Positions 44,166 through 52,722 of a stretch of DNA of 64,000 nucleotides are shown one piece after another. A program made the translations under genes and the position numbers. Below the pieces are notes generated by a model. It did no database searches. It saw only the letters and a program-made list of their open reading frames with translations, and had not been told where the DNA came from. Each line of letters opens with the position of its first letter. Position 1 is the first letter of the stretch. The DNA comes from Marivivens sp. (lineage in GTDB: Bacteria; Pseudomonadota; Alphaproteobacteria; Rhodobacterales; Rhodobacteraceae): NCBI GenBank assembly GCA_024642115.1, contig JAHEBU010000001.1, positions 558,001-622,000 of the forward strand. Reading direction: 5' to 3'.

Positions 44166-45149
44166 ATGACCGACATGATGCGCGCCATCGAAATTTCACG
44201 TCCGGGCGGGCCCGAGGTGTTGGTGCCCACCAGCCGGCCCCAACCCGTGGCCGGAGTCGGTCAGGTCGTCATTAAGGTGGCCTATGCCGGAGTGAACCGC
44301 CCCGATGCCTTGCAGCGCGCGGGCCTGTATGCACCGCCCCCCACCGCCAGCGACCTGCCCGGGCTCGAGGCGGCGGGCGAAGTCGTGTCGGTTGGGCCCG
44401 GGGTCACGGAACCCAAGGTCGGGGATCTGGTTTGTGCCCTGCTACCCGGTGGGGGTTATGCCGAATATGTGGCGACCCCTGCCGCCCATTGTCTGCCCGT
44501 CCCTGACGGGCTGAGCCTGAAACAGGCGGCGTGCCTGCCGGAAACCGTCTTTACCGTCTGGTCCAACGTGGTGATGCGCGGCGGCCTGACCGGGGGCGAA
44601 CGGTTTCTGGTGCACGGCGGGTCGAGCGGGATCGGCACCACCGCCATCCAGATCGCCAGCGCCTTGGGTGCCCGTGTCTTTGCCACCGCCGGGACGGCGG
44701 ACAAATGCGCGGCCTGTGTCGGGCTTGGCGCCGAGCGCGCCATCAATTACCGCGACGAGGATTTCGTGGCGGTGATGAAAGACGCAGGCGGGGCGAACCT
44801 GATCCTCGACATGGTCGGCGGCGCCTATGTGCAGCGGAACCTGTCCGCCTTGGCCGATGACGGACGGCTGGTGCAGATCGCATTCCTGCAATCGCCCAAG
44901 ATGGAGCTGAACCTTGCACCGCTCATGATGCGCCGCCTGACCCTGACCGGATCAACCCTGCGCCCGCAGTCCGATCTGGCCAAGGCCCGCATCGCCGATC
45001 AGGTCCGCGCCCATGTCTGGCCAATGCTTGCCGCGGGCCGCATTGCCCCGGTAATGGACAGCGAATTCCCGTTCGAGGATGCCGCCAGCGCCCATGCCCG
45101 GATGGAAGGCGGGAACCATATCGGCAAGATCGTTCTGAAAGTTCATTGA
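44166..45149 (+). CDS. NAD(P)H-quinone oxidoreductase, zinc-independent MDR family
   Basis: A 327-residue zeta-crystallin/QOR-like enzyme, one-electron or two-electron reductant of quinones with NADPH. Seen: the N-terminal GroES-like domain (KVAYAGVNRPDALQRAG, LPGLEAAGEVV), the nucleotide-binding loop VHGGSSGIGTTAIQIA, and a C-terminal end HIGKIVLKV. No structural zinc cysteine cluster. It is followed 81 bp later by a secreted phosphoesterase gene. Confidence 0.92.
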   Translation: MTDMMRAIEISRPGGPEVLVPTSRPQPVAGVGQVVIKVAYAGVNRPDALQRAGLYAPPPTASDLPGLEAAGEVVSVGPGVTEPKVGDLVCALLPGGGYAEYVATPAAHCLPVPDGLSLKQAACLPETVFTVWSNVVMRGGLTGGERFLVHGGSSGIGTTAIQIASALGARVFATAGTADKCAACVGLGAERAINYRDEDFVAVMKDAGGANLILDMVGGAYVQRNLSALADDGRLVQIAFLQSPKMELNLAPLMMRRLTLTGSTLRPQSDLAKARIADQVRAHVWPMLAAGRIAPVMDSEFPFEDAASAHARMEGGNHIGKIVLKVH

Positions 45150-45230
45150 ACCGTCACGGGTCTGTCATCTTGGCTGCCTAGCCCGAACCTGCGCGCCTGT
45201 ACGGCGCAGGATCATGACAGGACACAGACG

Positions 45231-46250
45231 TTGAAAAACACGCTTCGTGTGGCGCTGGCCGCTTCGGTCGCCGCTATGGCGTTTGCCACTGCCGTGGCAG
45301 CCCAAGACACCTATTCCTTCGCCCTTTGGGGTGACATGCCCTATGCCAAGGCCGACGACGCCCCGGCCATCCCCGCCCTGCTGGCGGACATGAACGCGTC
45401 CGACCTCGCGTTTTCGCTCTATGACGGGGATATCAAGGACGGATCGTCCGAATGTACCGACCAGATCTATCTGGACGCGCTGGCCATGTTCAAGACGCTG
45501 ACCGCCCCGGCCATCTACGTGCCTGGCGACAATGAATGGACCGACTGCCACCGGATCAACAACGGCGGGTACGACAACCTGGAACGACTGGAGCACGTTC
45601 GTCAGGTGATGTTTGCCACGCCGACACTGGGTCAGTCCACGATGGACGTCACCCGTCAGTCCGCGCCCTATGTCGAGAACGTGATGTTCGACCGGGGCGG
45701 CGCGATGTTCGTGGGGCTGAACGTGCCCGGATCGAACAACAACAAGGTCAACGATGACGCCGCCTGCACGGCCAAATCCGCCCGCACCCCCGCACAGTGC
45801 GCCGCCGACAATGCCGAATACGAGGCCCGCGATGCCGCCAACATCGCCTGGATGACCGAAGCCTTTGCCAAGGCTGCCGTCAACGCAGACAAGGGCATCA
45901 TGATCGTCATTCAGGGCGACCCCGGTTTCGTCATCCCCGAAACCGAGGATGACGACGAAAGCCGCCTGCCGGGCAAAGACGGCTATGCCGCCTTCCTTGA
46001 CGCGCTGATCGCCCAGACCGAAGCCTTTGATGGGCAGGTCGTTCTGGTCCACGGCGACACCCACTATTTCAAGATCGACAAGCCGTTGCCCGATGCCACC
46101 CACATGCTGCCCAACTTTACCCGGGTGCAGACCTTTGGGTCGCCCAACATCCAATGGATCAAGGTCGATGTGGATGCGACCGGCCGCGACGTGTTCACGT
46201 TCCAACCGATGGTGGTCGCGGCGAACGCGATGAAGAGCATGTCGAACTAG
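45231..46250 (+). CDS. Secreted calcineurin-like metallophosphoesterase
   Basis: A 339-residue protein. The signal peptide ends AVAAQDT near residue 25. Metallophosphoesterase metal-binding motifs are present but divergent: WGDMPY, YDGDIKDG, VPGDNEW and, near the end, HGDTHYF. Four cysteines (ECTDQ, DCHR, AACT, QCAAD) suit disulfides in an exported protein. Start is TTG with AGGA upstream. Substrate unknown. A terminator follows. Confidence 0.82.
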   Translation: MKNTLRVALAASVAAMAFATAVAAQDTYSFALWGDMPYAKADDAPAIPALLADMNASDLAFSLYDGDIKDGSSECTDQIYLDALAMFKTLTAPAIYVPGDNEWTDCHRINNGGYDNLERLEHVRQVMFATPTLGQSTMDVTRQSAPYVENVMFDRGGAMFVGLNVPGSNNNKVNDDAACTAKSARTPAQCAADNAEYEARDAANIAWMTEAFAKAAVNADKGIMIVIQGDPGFVIPETEDDDESRLPGKDGYAAFLDALIAQTEAFDGQVVLVHGDTHYFKIDKPLPDATHMLPNFTRVQTFGSPNIQWIKVDVDATGRDVFTFQPMVVAANAMKSMSN

Positions 46251-46260
46251 GCCGAACCGA

Positions 46261-46286
46261 GGCCGCACCGGAGGCGGCCCCGTTTT
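46261..46286 (+). terminator. Intrinsic terminator after the phosphoesterase gene
   Basis: GGCCGC and GCGGCC arms with a seven-base loop, followed by CCGTTTT. Confidence 0.7.
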
Positions 46287-46386
46287 CCCGCTTTGGGCCT
46301 TTCCCCAGCCCGTGTTAACATTTCGGCACGCGGGGGGGAGGCGTTGAGTCTGCTCTGCTGCGGGACCGCATGACACAAGGTGCATC

Positions 46387-46500
46387 ATGGACAAGAAGCC
46401 TGCCCCCAAAGGGGCGAAAGAGATCAAGCCGCTGCCGACCGCCACCAACATCGCCGCCCCCAAAGGCGGCGCGACCGGGACCAAGCCCAAGGGCAAGTGA
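46387..46500 (+). CDS. Very small basic Lys/Pro/Ala-rich protein (37 aa)
   Basis: A 37-residue frame, MDKKPAPKGAKEIKPL at the start and ending GTKPKGK, with nine lysines. It has AAGG six bases before the ATG and uses GC-rich third positions like its neighbours. It begins after the phosphoesterase terminator and ends before two palindromes. The extreme lysine/proline composition suggests a disordered nucleic-acid-binding or ribosome-associated peptide, but this is a guess. Small size keeps confidence moderate. Confidence 0.55.
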   Translation: MDKKPAPKGAKEIKPLPTATNIAAPKGGATGTKPKGK

Positions 46501-46510
46501 GAGTCAGGTC

Positions 46511-46530
46511 AGGTGCGTTGAAACGCACCT
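46511..46530. repeat. Intergenic palindrome, variant with GGTGCGT core
   Basis: AGGTGCGTTGAAACGCACCT. Both arms carry the same compensating G-to-C change relative to the GGTGGGT family, keeping the stem intact, which suggests the structure is selected or the copies are related by gene conversion. Confidence 0.75.
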
Positions 46531-46561
46531 TACTGGGGCAACACCGATCTTTTGCCGATTT

Positions 46562-46587
46562 GTAAGGTGGGTTTAAACCCACCTTAC
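46562..46587. repeat. 26-bp perfect palindrome, GGTGGGT family
   Basis: The longest symmetric member: GTAAGGTGGGTTT followed directly by its own reverse complement. It sits seven bases before the convergent RNase T2 stop. Confidence 0.9.
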
Positions 46588-46593
46588 CTTTGC

Positions 46594-47223
46594 TCACCTG
46601 ACCGGTTCGAACTTGGCGCTGGGCAGGGTGCAGTCTTGGGAGACGTCCGCCCCGCAGACCCGGAATTCAAGGTCCTTGGTCAGGCATATCCGGGTTTCCT
46701 GGATATAGCCGCTTTGGCAGGTGATCGTCACCTCAGTGGGCTTGAGGTCGGGGTTCTTGTCCACAAAGGCCTCCTCGATCAGAGATGCGGGGAGAGTGAC
46801 GGATTGTGTCAGCCTGCGAAATGCCTGCGGGATGGCCACCGTTTCATAGGCGCGGCGGGCCAGCGCGAAATAGTCACGCGGACTGAGCCCCGAACAGACG
46901 CCATGTTTGTTCCACTGATACCAGGCCAGCCCGGATGTGCCCATGATATCGGCCATGTCTTTGGTGTCCTGGCGGCTGGGCGGGCCAAAGCTCGTGCGGC
47001 AATACTCGGGATAGCCCCGGTCGTACTGCGGCCAGAGGCCATGCAGCACCCAGCCGTAATCCTCGGACGGATCGCATTGCGGGGATTGCCGTGCGTCCCC
47101 TTCGAGCGCGCACCAGTTGGGCGACCACGACAGCGACAGGACGTAGTAGTCGAACTGGCCCGCCGTGCCGTCCGCCCGGGCGGCGCTGGCGACGAAAAGC
47201 AGGGCAAACAGGGCACGCAACAT
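46594..47223 (-). CDS. Ribonuclease T2 family protein
   Basis: A 209-residue secreted acid endoribonuclease. The signal peptide ends ASAARAD near residue 18. Active-site blocks CAS-1 (HGLWPQYDRG) and CAS-2 (WNKHGVCSG) each keep their histidine, and several disulfide cysteines are present (SWSPNWCALEG, QCDPSE). Probably periplasmic scavenging of RNA. Divergent from trcR. Confidence 0.95.
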   Translation of the reverse strand: MLRALFALLFVASAARADGTAGQFDYYVLSLSWSPNWCALEGDARQSPQCDPSEDYGWVLHGLWPQYDRGYPEYCRTSFGPPSRQDTKDMADIMGTSGLAWYQWNKHGVCSGLSPRDYFALARRAYETVAIPQAFRRLTQSVTLPASLIEEAFVDKNPDLKPTEVTITCQSGYIQETRICLTKDLEFRVCGADVSQDCTLPSAKFEPVR

Positions 47224-47350
47224 TTGATCTTTTCCTTGAGGCTTTGCCCGACTATATAGCCTGCAAGTTCCCCGACAACGTGAACCCGGCCTAAATCAGG
47301 TCCGCCCCCAAAAAGGGCACGGGGAAGATTTGTTCGCAAGGAGACGTAAC

Positions 47351-48124
47351 ATGACCGACAAACCGATCATGGCCAAGGCCACCGCCGTCTGGCTGGTGGA
47401 CAACACCACCATCAGTTTTCGCCAGATCGCCGATTTTGTCGGCATGCACGAGCTTGAAATTCAGGGCATCGCCGACGGCGATGTGGCCGCCGGTGTCAAG
47501 GGGTTCGACCCCGTCGCCAACAACCAGTTGACGCAAGACGAGATCACGGCCGCCGAAAAAGACCCGATCCACAAGCTCAAGCTGAAGTACAACGCCTCGG
47601 CCGTGGGCGAGGAAAAGCGGCGCGGCCCGCGCTATACCCCTCTGTCCAAGCGGCAGGATCGGCCCGCCTCGATCCTGTGGCTGGTGAAATTCCACCCCGA
47701 ACTGTCGGATGGCCAGATTTCCAAGCTGGTGGGGACGACCAAGCCGACCATCCAGGCGATCCGCGAACGGACCCACTGGAACATCAACAGCATCGACCCG
47801 ATCGACCCGGTTGCCCTTGGCCTGTGCAAGCAGTCCGAACTGGACGCCGCCGTGCAAAAGGCCAACGCCAAGAAGGCCAAGGAAGGCGGCGTGATGACCG
47901 ACGACGAACGCCGCAAGCTGGTCAGCACCGAACAAAGCCTCGGTATGGCACCCGAGCCCAAGATGCCGTCGTCGATGGCGGGCCTTGAATCCTTCAGCCT
48001 GTCCGAAACCATGGATGATCCGCGCGATTCCAACGCCGATTTCTCGGACGCGGACAGCTTCTTCAATCTGCCCGACGATGCGGAAGACGAGGATGACGAG
48101 GACGGCAAGAGCAGCCGCCGCTGA
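47351..48124 (+). CDS. DUF1013 / TrcR-type cell-cycle transcriptional regulator
   Basis: A 257-residue DUF1013 protein, the family annotated in alphaproteobacteria as cell-cycle transcriptional regulator TrcR. The conserved part (residues 1-150) has two helix-turn-helix-like blocks: TISFRQIADFVGMHELEIQGIADG and LSDGQISKLVGTTKPTIQAIRERTHWN. The C-terminus is acidic and disordered. The ATG at 47351 follows GGAG. Ends with a strong terminator. Direct targets are unknown. Confidence 0.88.
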   Translation: MTDKPIMAKATAVWLVDNTTISFRQIADFVGMHELEIQGIADGDVAAGVKGFDPVANNQLTQDEITAAEKDPIHKLKLKYNASAVGEEKRRGPRYTPLSKRQDRPASILWLVKFHPELSDGQISKLVGTTKPTIQAIRERTHWNINSIDPIDPVALGLCKQSELDAAVQKANAKKAKEGGVMTDDERRKLVSTEQSLGMAPEPKMPSSMAGLESFSLSETMDDPRDSNADFSDADSFFNLPDDAEDEDDEDGKSSRR

Positions 48125-48145
48125 TCCCGGTCGCAGTAAATTTCG

Positions 48146-48174
48146 CCCCGGCTACCCTGTGGCCGGGGTTTTTT
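48146..48174 (+). terminator. Intrinsic terminator after the DUF1013 gene
   Basis: CCCCGGC and GCCGGGG arms with a short loop, followed by six T residues. Confidence 0.9.
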
Positions 48175-48305
48175 CATGCCTGCAAACTGCTGTAATCCCG
48201 ACATATAAACACAATTAGACACATTTTCGCCCAAATCTCTGCCTATCCTTAACCCAAGGCTAGGACATGACGCCCGATAAACGGACGCACAGAGGAGCAG
48301 GCGAT

Positions 48306-49133
48306 ATGCTGATGGACGTACGGGATTTTGCCGATCCCAAGATCAGGAAACTTGTGCGCGCAGAGCGGACCAAGGCGGACAATCTGGACCTGTTCGGGGA
48401 AAAACCCCCGGCCGAGTTGATGACCCCCTATCCGCTGGACGACGAAGGCACGGCCCGTTCGGCCCTGTTGCAGCAGAAATATGTGGACCGCGCCCGCAAC
48501 ATCGAACGCTGCTGGAACCGTGTGCAGTTGTACCTTCCCGAGATGATCTCGGCGCCGCCGATGGACGTGCTGGAAATGTCGACGGCGCATGGCGGGATGC
48601 TCGAAATCCTGCGCCACTTTGGCCACAACGTCGTGGGCAACGACTATGCCAACATGGTCAGCAAACGCGCCGGGCAGGAAATGAGCCAGTTCCGCAGCCT
48701 GAACGACGAGAGCTTTACCCGCCACGAAGATGACATCGGCCTGCCCATCGCCGCCGATGAAACCCCCGACTGGCCCTACCGCCACATCGTCGAATCGGTC
48801 GGTCTGCCGATGAAGATCTTTGATGCTGGCCACGCCCCCTATCCATTCGAGGACAAGGCGGTCGATGTGACCATCTGCATTCAGGCGATCGAACATTACT
48901 GCCACCCCCGCGACTGGATGGCAATCGTGGACGAATTCTGCCGGATCAGCCGCAAGTCGGTGTTTGTGATGCTCAACCGCCTGATCCCCGAATTCCGGGA
49001 AAAGCCCGACTACCTCGAGGCGTTCACCGACTTCCGCCTGGGGATGCGGTCCTATCGCAAGCACAGGTTTGTCTGCGTGGGGTCGCACGTTCACTGGGAT
49101 CAGGCGCTGGGGTTCAAACTCATGGCGGTTTGA
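48306..49133 (+). CDS. Class I SAM-dependent methyltransferase-like protein
   Basis: A 275-residue methyltransferase-fold protein. The SAM-binding region DVLEMSTAHGGMLEILRHFGHNVVGNDY near residue 92 departs from the usual ExGxGxG, and a later block has AIEHYCHPRDWMAIVDEFCRISRK, typical of motif IV-VI in methyltransferases of the type 11 group. ATG at 48306 with GAGGAG upstream is preferred to a start 39 bp earlier. Substrate unknown. A terminator follows. Confidence 0.75.
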   Translation: MLMDVRDFADPKIRKLVRAERTKADNLDLFGEKPPAELMTPYPLDDEGTARSALLQQKYVDRARNIERCWNRVQLYLPEMISAPPMDVLEMSTAHGGMLEILRHFGHNVVGNDYANMVSKRAGQEMSQFRSLNDESFTRHEDDIGLPIAADETPDWPYRHIVESVGLPMKIFDAGHAPYPFEDKAVDVTICIQAIEHYCHPRDWMAIVDEFCRISRKSVFVMLNRLIPEFREKPDYLEAFTDFRLGMRSYRKHRFVCVGSHVHWDQALGFKLMAV

Positions 49134-49154
49134 TCCGTCCCGACCAGACTTTTG

Positions 49155-49184
49155 CAGGACCCCGGCCGATGGCGCGGGGTCCTG
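49155..49184 (+). terminator. Intrinsic terminator after the methyltransferase gene
   Basis: CAGGACCCCG and CGGGGTCCTG arms (10 bp) with a short loop, followed by TCGTTTTC. Confidence 0.85.
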
Positions 49185-49248
49185 TCGTTTTCAGACCGGC
49201 GAATCATCGGTTCTGCGCTAGGCTCACCGCATTGACCGGAGAGTTTTG

Positions 49249-49806
49249 ATGCGTCTGATGATTGCCCTTTTGCTGGCCTGCGGCATTGCCGCCCCCGCTG
49301 CCGCCCTGAACATCTGTGACGAATTGTGGTTCACCCGGAACCTAGCCTTTGACCGGGCAGGATACTGTTTCGGCTCGCCGCTGGGGCAAGCGGTGTTCGA
49401 CAATTCCAACTGCACCACCCATGATCCCGTCGCGTCCCGCGCCGATCAGGTTGTCGTCGATCAAGTGCTCGAGATCGAGGCCGAATGGGAGTGCCACATC
49501 GACACCCACCGGCGCAGTCTGGACATTCCGTTTCTGGACCTGCGCCGACAGATGGCCGATCTGCCGGTTCCGCACGGGTATGAAAGCGCCTGTATCGGTT
49601 GGCGGGGCACGTCGATGACGCTGCATTCCGCCCGGTCCGACAAGGCCGCAATCACCGGGATCATCGCCAGTGGCGAAGATATCCTGTTCCAGTTTCTTGA
49701 ACAGGACGGCTGGACTTTCCTCATATCGCAGAACAGCGGAGCCGACATGGGTTGGGTCCGGTCGTTTTCGTGGACCGCGAAAACCTGTGATGAGGTCGCA
49801 GGCTAA
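49249..49806 (+). CDS. Secreted YARHG-like domain protein
   Basis: A 185-residue exported protein. The signal peptide ends PAAALN near residue 21. The segment [22 protein letters not shown] resembles the YARHG domain, and the C-terminal part has an SH3-like [12 protein letters not shown] start. Six cysteines (NIC, YCF, NCTT, ECH, ACIG, TCDE) suggest disulfides. GGAGAG precedes the ATG. It converges on recR with a four-base overlap. Function unknown. Confidence 0.7.
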   Translation: MRLMIALLLACGIAAPAAALNICDELWFTRNLAFDRAGYCFGSPLGQAVFDNSNCTTHDPVASRADQVVVDQVLEIEAEWECHIDTHRRSLDIPFLDLRRQMADLPVPHGYESACIGWRGTSMTLHSARSDKAAITGIIASGEDILFQFLEQDGWTFLISQNSGADMGWVRSFSWTAKTCDEVAG

Positions 49807-50396
49807 AGACTGCGCCGGGCCTTGAGCGCGGCGGTGATTGTCCCGTCGTCCAGATAATCCAGCTCGCCCCCGACAGGCACACCCTGAGCAAGGCTGGTGA
49901 CGGTCACACCGGGCAACTGGTCGGCGATGTAATGGGCGGTCGTCTGCCCGTCGATGGTGGCCCCCAGCGCCAGAATGACCTCGGACACATTTTCACCCGC
50001 GATCCGGTCGATCAGGCGGGGGATGCGCAGTTCGTCCGGCCCCACGGCATCCAGGGCGGACAGCGTGCCGCCCAGAACGTGATAGCGCCCCTTGAATTGC
50101 TGACTGCGCTCCATCGCCCACAGGTCGGCCACATCTTCCACAACACAGATCTGGCCGTTGGCCCGTTTGTCGGAGGTGCAGATGTCACAGATATCAGTCG
50201 TGCCGATGTTGCCGCAGTTCAGGCATTCGCGGGCGGTTGCGCCGACACGGGTCAGCGCCTCGGCCAGCGGGATCAGGTGCAGGCTGCGTTTCTTGATCAG
50301 GTGCAGGACCGCACGACGGGCCGACCGCGGGCCCAGCCCCGGCAGGCGCGACAACAGGTCGATCAACGCCTCGATATCTTTGGTGCCCTGCGTCAT
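49803..50396 (-). CDS. recR: Recombination mediator protein RecR
   Basis: Acts with RecF/RecO to load RecA on gapped DNA. 197 residues: N-terminal helix-hairpin-helix ([22 protein letters not shown]), a four-cysteine zinc finger (CLNCGN...CDICTS) and a Toprim domain ([15 protein letters not shown]). All complete. ATG at 50396 gives the standard [15 protein letters not shown] start, but no good Shine-Dalgarno precedes it. Two hairpins lie immediately upstream. Third gene of dnaX-ybaB-recR. Confidence 0.96.
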   Translation of the reverse strand: MTQGTKDIEALIDLLSRLPGLGPRSARRAVLHLIKKRSLHLIPLAEALTRVGATARECLNCGNIGTTDICDICTSDKRANGQICVVEDVADLWAMERSQQFKGRYHVLGGTLSALDAVGPDELRIPRLIDRIAGENVSEVILALGATIDGQTTAHYIADQLPGVTVTSLAQGVPVGGELDYLDDGTITAALKARRSL

Positions 50397-50405
50397 GATC
50401 GGGAG

Positions 50406-50451
50406 CCGATTTTTGACACAAAAATCGGAACGGATTTTGTGCAAAATCCGT
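50406..50451. repeat. Two adjacent perfect hairpins before recR
   Basis: CCGATTTTTG-ACA-CAAAAATCGG (50406-50428) and ACGGATTTTG-TG-CAAAATCCGT (50430-50451), both 10-bp perfect stems one base apart, within 10 bp of the recR start. The two stems share GATTTT/AAAATC cores. They could control recR translation or be a paired repetitive element. Confidence 0.9.
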
Positions 50452-50492
50452 CGCCCTTGGCCACTGGTGCAACATTGAACAGGGGACGGCCC

Positions 50493-50837
50493 TCAGAACG
50501 GGAACTTGATATCGGGCGGCAGCCCCAGCGACGTCGTCAGCGCGGACATCTCGTCTGCCTCGCGCTGGCGGGCCTTGGCCTGAGCATCCTTGATCGCGGC
50601 AAGGATAAGGTCCTCGACCACTTCCTTGTCGGACCCGTTGAAAATCGACGGGTCGATGTCGATGGATTTCAACTCGCCCTTGGCGGTCGCCGTGGCCTTG
50701 ACCAACCCCGCGCCCGACACCCCCTCGACCGTGATGGTATGCAGGTCCTCTTGCATCTGGGCCATCTTGACCTGCAATTCCTGCGCGGACTTCATCATCT
50801 TGGCCATGTCGCCAAGCCCGCCCAATCCTTTGAACAT
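50493..50837 (-). CDS. YbaB/EbfC-family nucleoid-associated protein
   Basis: A 114-residue dimeric DNA-binding protein found between dnaX and recR in most bacteria. MFKGLGGLGDMAKMMKSAQELQVKMAQMQEDL gives the N-terminal helix, and VEGVSGAGLVKATATAKGELKSIDIDP the strands. The second ATG (50837) is chosen, six bases after AGGAG. Role: nucleoid binding, possibly linked to recombination repair. Confidence 0.95.
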   Translation of the reverse strand: MFKGLGGLGDMAKMMKSAQELQVKMAQMQEDLHTITVEGVSGAGLVKATATAKGELKSIDIDPSIFNGSDKEVVEDLILAAIKDAQAKARQREADEMSALTTSLGLPPDIKFPF

Positions 50838-50897
50838 CATCGTCTCCTTGTTCGTCTTTATCTCAGTTAACGGGGGCAGTAAGGGGGCGGCAAGCCC

Positions 50898-52646
50898 TCA
50901 GTCGTCCTCGAACGGGTCCCATTCATCGTCTACCACTGGCAGGGCATCGACCTCGGCCTCCTGCGCCTTGGCGCTGGCGGACCGTATTTCGGTGATCCTT
51001 GCCTTGGGAAATGCGGTCAGAACGGCCTGCACCAAAGGATGTGCGCTGGCTTGCGCCCTCAGATCAAGGTCGGCAGCATCCCGGGTTTCGGCGATGGTGG
51101 CCGCCCCCCCCGTGTTGACGACGCTGACCGCCCAGCGGTTGCCCGTCCACCCTTGCAACCGTTGTCCCAACCGCTGGGCCAAGTCGGCAGGGGCACGCGG
51201 GCCGGGTTCGAATTCGATCCGCCCCGGCTGATACTTCGCGAGCCGCACACCGGTTTCGACTTCGACCAGCAATTTGACATCGCGGTGGGCGCGGATCAAC
51301 TCCACCACATCCTCGAACCGCGCGAACCGGGCCAGCGCCCCGGCATCCAGATCTGGGGCAAGCTGGCTGACGGTGCCGGACGGCCCGGAATGTGTGGGCG
51401 CGGGTATGCCCTGCGCCTGTGTCGTCCCACCGCCAACCGGAGCGGGCCGGCCGCCGCCGGACGGCCCAGACGGAGGAGGCGTCGCGTGCTGTAGCTTGCG
51501 CAGCAATTCATCCGGCGTGGGCAGGTCAGCCACATGGGTCAGCCGGATCACGGCCATTTCGGCGGCCATCATGGCATTGGGCGCATGACCTACTTCTTCG
51601 AGGGATTTCAACAGCATCTGCCACATTCGGCTGAGCACTCGCATGGGCAGGCGGGTCGCCATCTCTTGCCCCCGCGCCCGCTCGTCCGGGCCGATGGTCG
51701 GGTCCTCCGCGGCCTCGGGCGTGATCTTGATGACGCTGACCCAATGGGTGATGTCGGCCAGATCGCGCAGCACGGCCATCGGATCGGCCCCGTCGGAATA
51801 CTGGGACGACAATTCGGTCAGGGCTGCCGCCGCCTCGCCCCGCAGGATCAGATCAAACAGATCGAGCACGCGGCCCCGGTCTGCCAGACCCAGCATCGCG
51901 CGGACCTGTTCGGCGGTGGTTTCCCCGGCCCCATGCGAAATCGCCTGATCCAGCAGCGACGTCGCATCGCGGGCGGATCCTTCGGCGGCGCGGGTGATCA
52001 GCGCCAGCGCATCGTCCGAAATCTCGGCCCCTTCGCTGGTGGCGATCTTGCGGAGCAGGCCGATCATGACCTCGGGTTCGATCCGCCGCAGATCGAACCG
52101 CTGGCACCGGGACAGGACCGTCACCGGAACCTTGCGGATTTCCGTGGTGGCAAAGATGAATTTCACATGCGCAGGCGGTTCCTCGAGCGTCTTGAGCAAC
52201 GCGTTGAACGCCCCGGTCGACAGCATGTGAACTTCGTCGATGATGTAAACTTTATAGCGGGCGCTCGCGGCGCGGTAATGCACCGAATCAATGATTTCGC
52301 GGATATTGGCGACCCCGGTATTCGAAGCCGCGTCCATCTCCATCACGTCCACATGGCGGCCTTCCATGATCGCCCGGCAGGGTTCGCAGACGCCACAGGG
52401 GTTGGTCGTCGGCCCCCCGGTACCATCCGGCCCGACACAGTTCATCCCCTTGGCGATGATCCGGGCCGTGGTCGTCTTGCCCGTTCCCCGGATGCCCGTC
52501 ATCATGAAGGCCTGCGCGATACGATCGGCCTCGAACGCATTTTTCAGGGTGCGCACCATCGCATCCTGCCCGACCAGATCGGCAAAGGTTTCGGGCCGGT
52601 ATTTCCGGGCAAGAACCTGATAGGGTTTGGCGGGGGTGTCGGTCAT
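50898..52646 (-). CDS. dnaX: DNA polymerase III subunit gamma/tau
   Basis: Clamp-loader ATPase. 582 residues: Walker A GIRGTGKTTTARI near residue 44, a four-Cys zinc module (CVGPDG...CGVCEPC), Walker B KVYIIDEVHML and sensor ATTEIRKVPVTVLSRCQRFDL. A proline-rich linker (about 390-430) joins a C-terminal tau-like domain that binds the polymerase. ATG at 52646 is used; the longer frame upstream lacks support. First gene of dnaX-ybaB-recR. No A-rich frameshift site was seen. Confidence 0.96.
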   Translation of the reverse strand: MTDTPAKPYQVLARKYRPETFADLVGQDAMVRTLKNAFEADRIAQAFMMTGIRGTGKTTTARIIAKGMNCVGPDGTGGPTTNPCGVCEPCRAIMEGRHVDVMEMDAASNTGVANIREIIDSVHYRAASARYKVYIIDEVHMLSTGAFNALLKTLEEPPAHVKFIFATTEIRKVPVTVLSRCQRFDLRRIEPEVMIGLLRKIATSEGAEISDDALALITRAAEGSARDATSLLDQAISHGAGETTAEQVRAMLGLADRGRVLDLFDLILRGEAAAALTELSSQYSDGADPMAVLRDLADITHWVSVIKITPEAAEDPTIGPDERARGQEMATRLPMRVLSRMWQMLLKSLEEVGHAPNAMMAAEMAVIRLTHVADLPTPDELLRKLQHATPPPSGPSGGGRPAPVGGGTTQAQGIPAPTHSGPSGTVSQLAPDLDAGALARFARFEDVVELIRAHRDVKLLVEVETGVRLAKYQPGRIEFEPGPRAPADLAQRLGQRLQGWTGNRWAVSVVNTGGAATIAETRDAADLDLRAQASAHPLVQAVLTAFPKARITEIRSASAKAQEAEVDALPVVDDEWDPFEDD

Positions 52647-52722
52647 CGGGGCTTTCGCGGCAACTGTTGTCCGCACAAGGTAAGCATCGCAGCGGGCAAG
52701 GTCCACCGGGGAAAGGGGCGCC

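Noticed and set aside
50898-52646. Programmed frameshift site in dnaX for making gamma
   Set aside because: No A-rich slippery heptamer was seen in the plausible region; the frame runs straight into the tau-like C-terminus.
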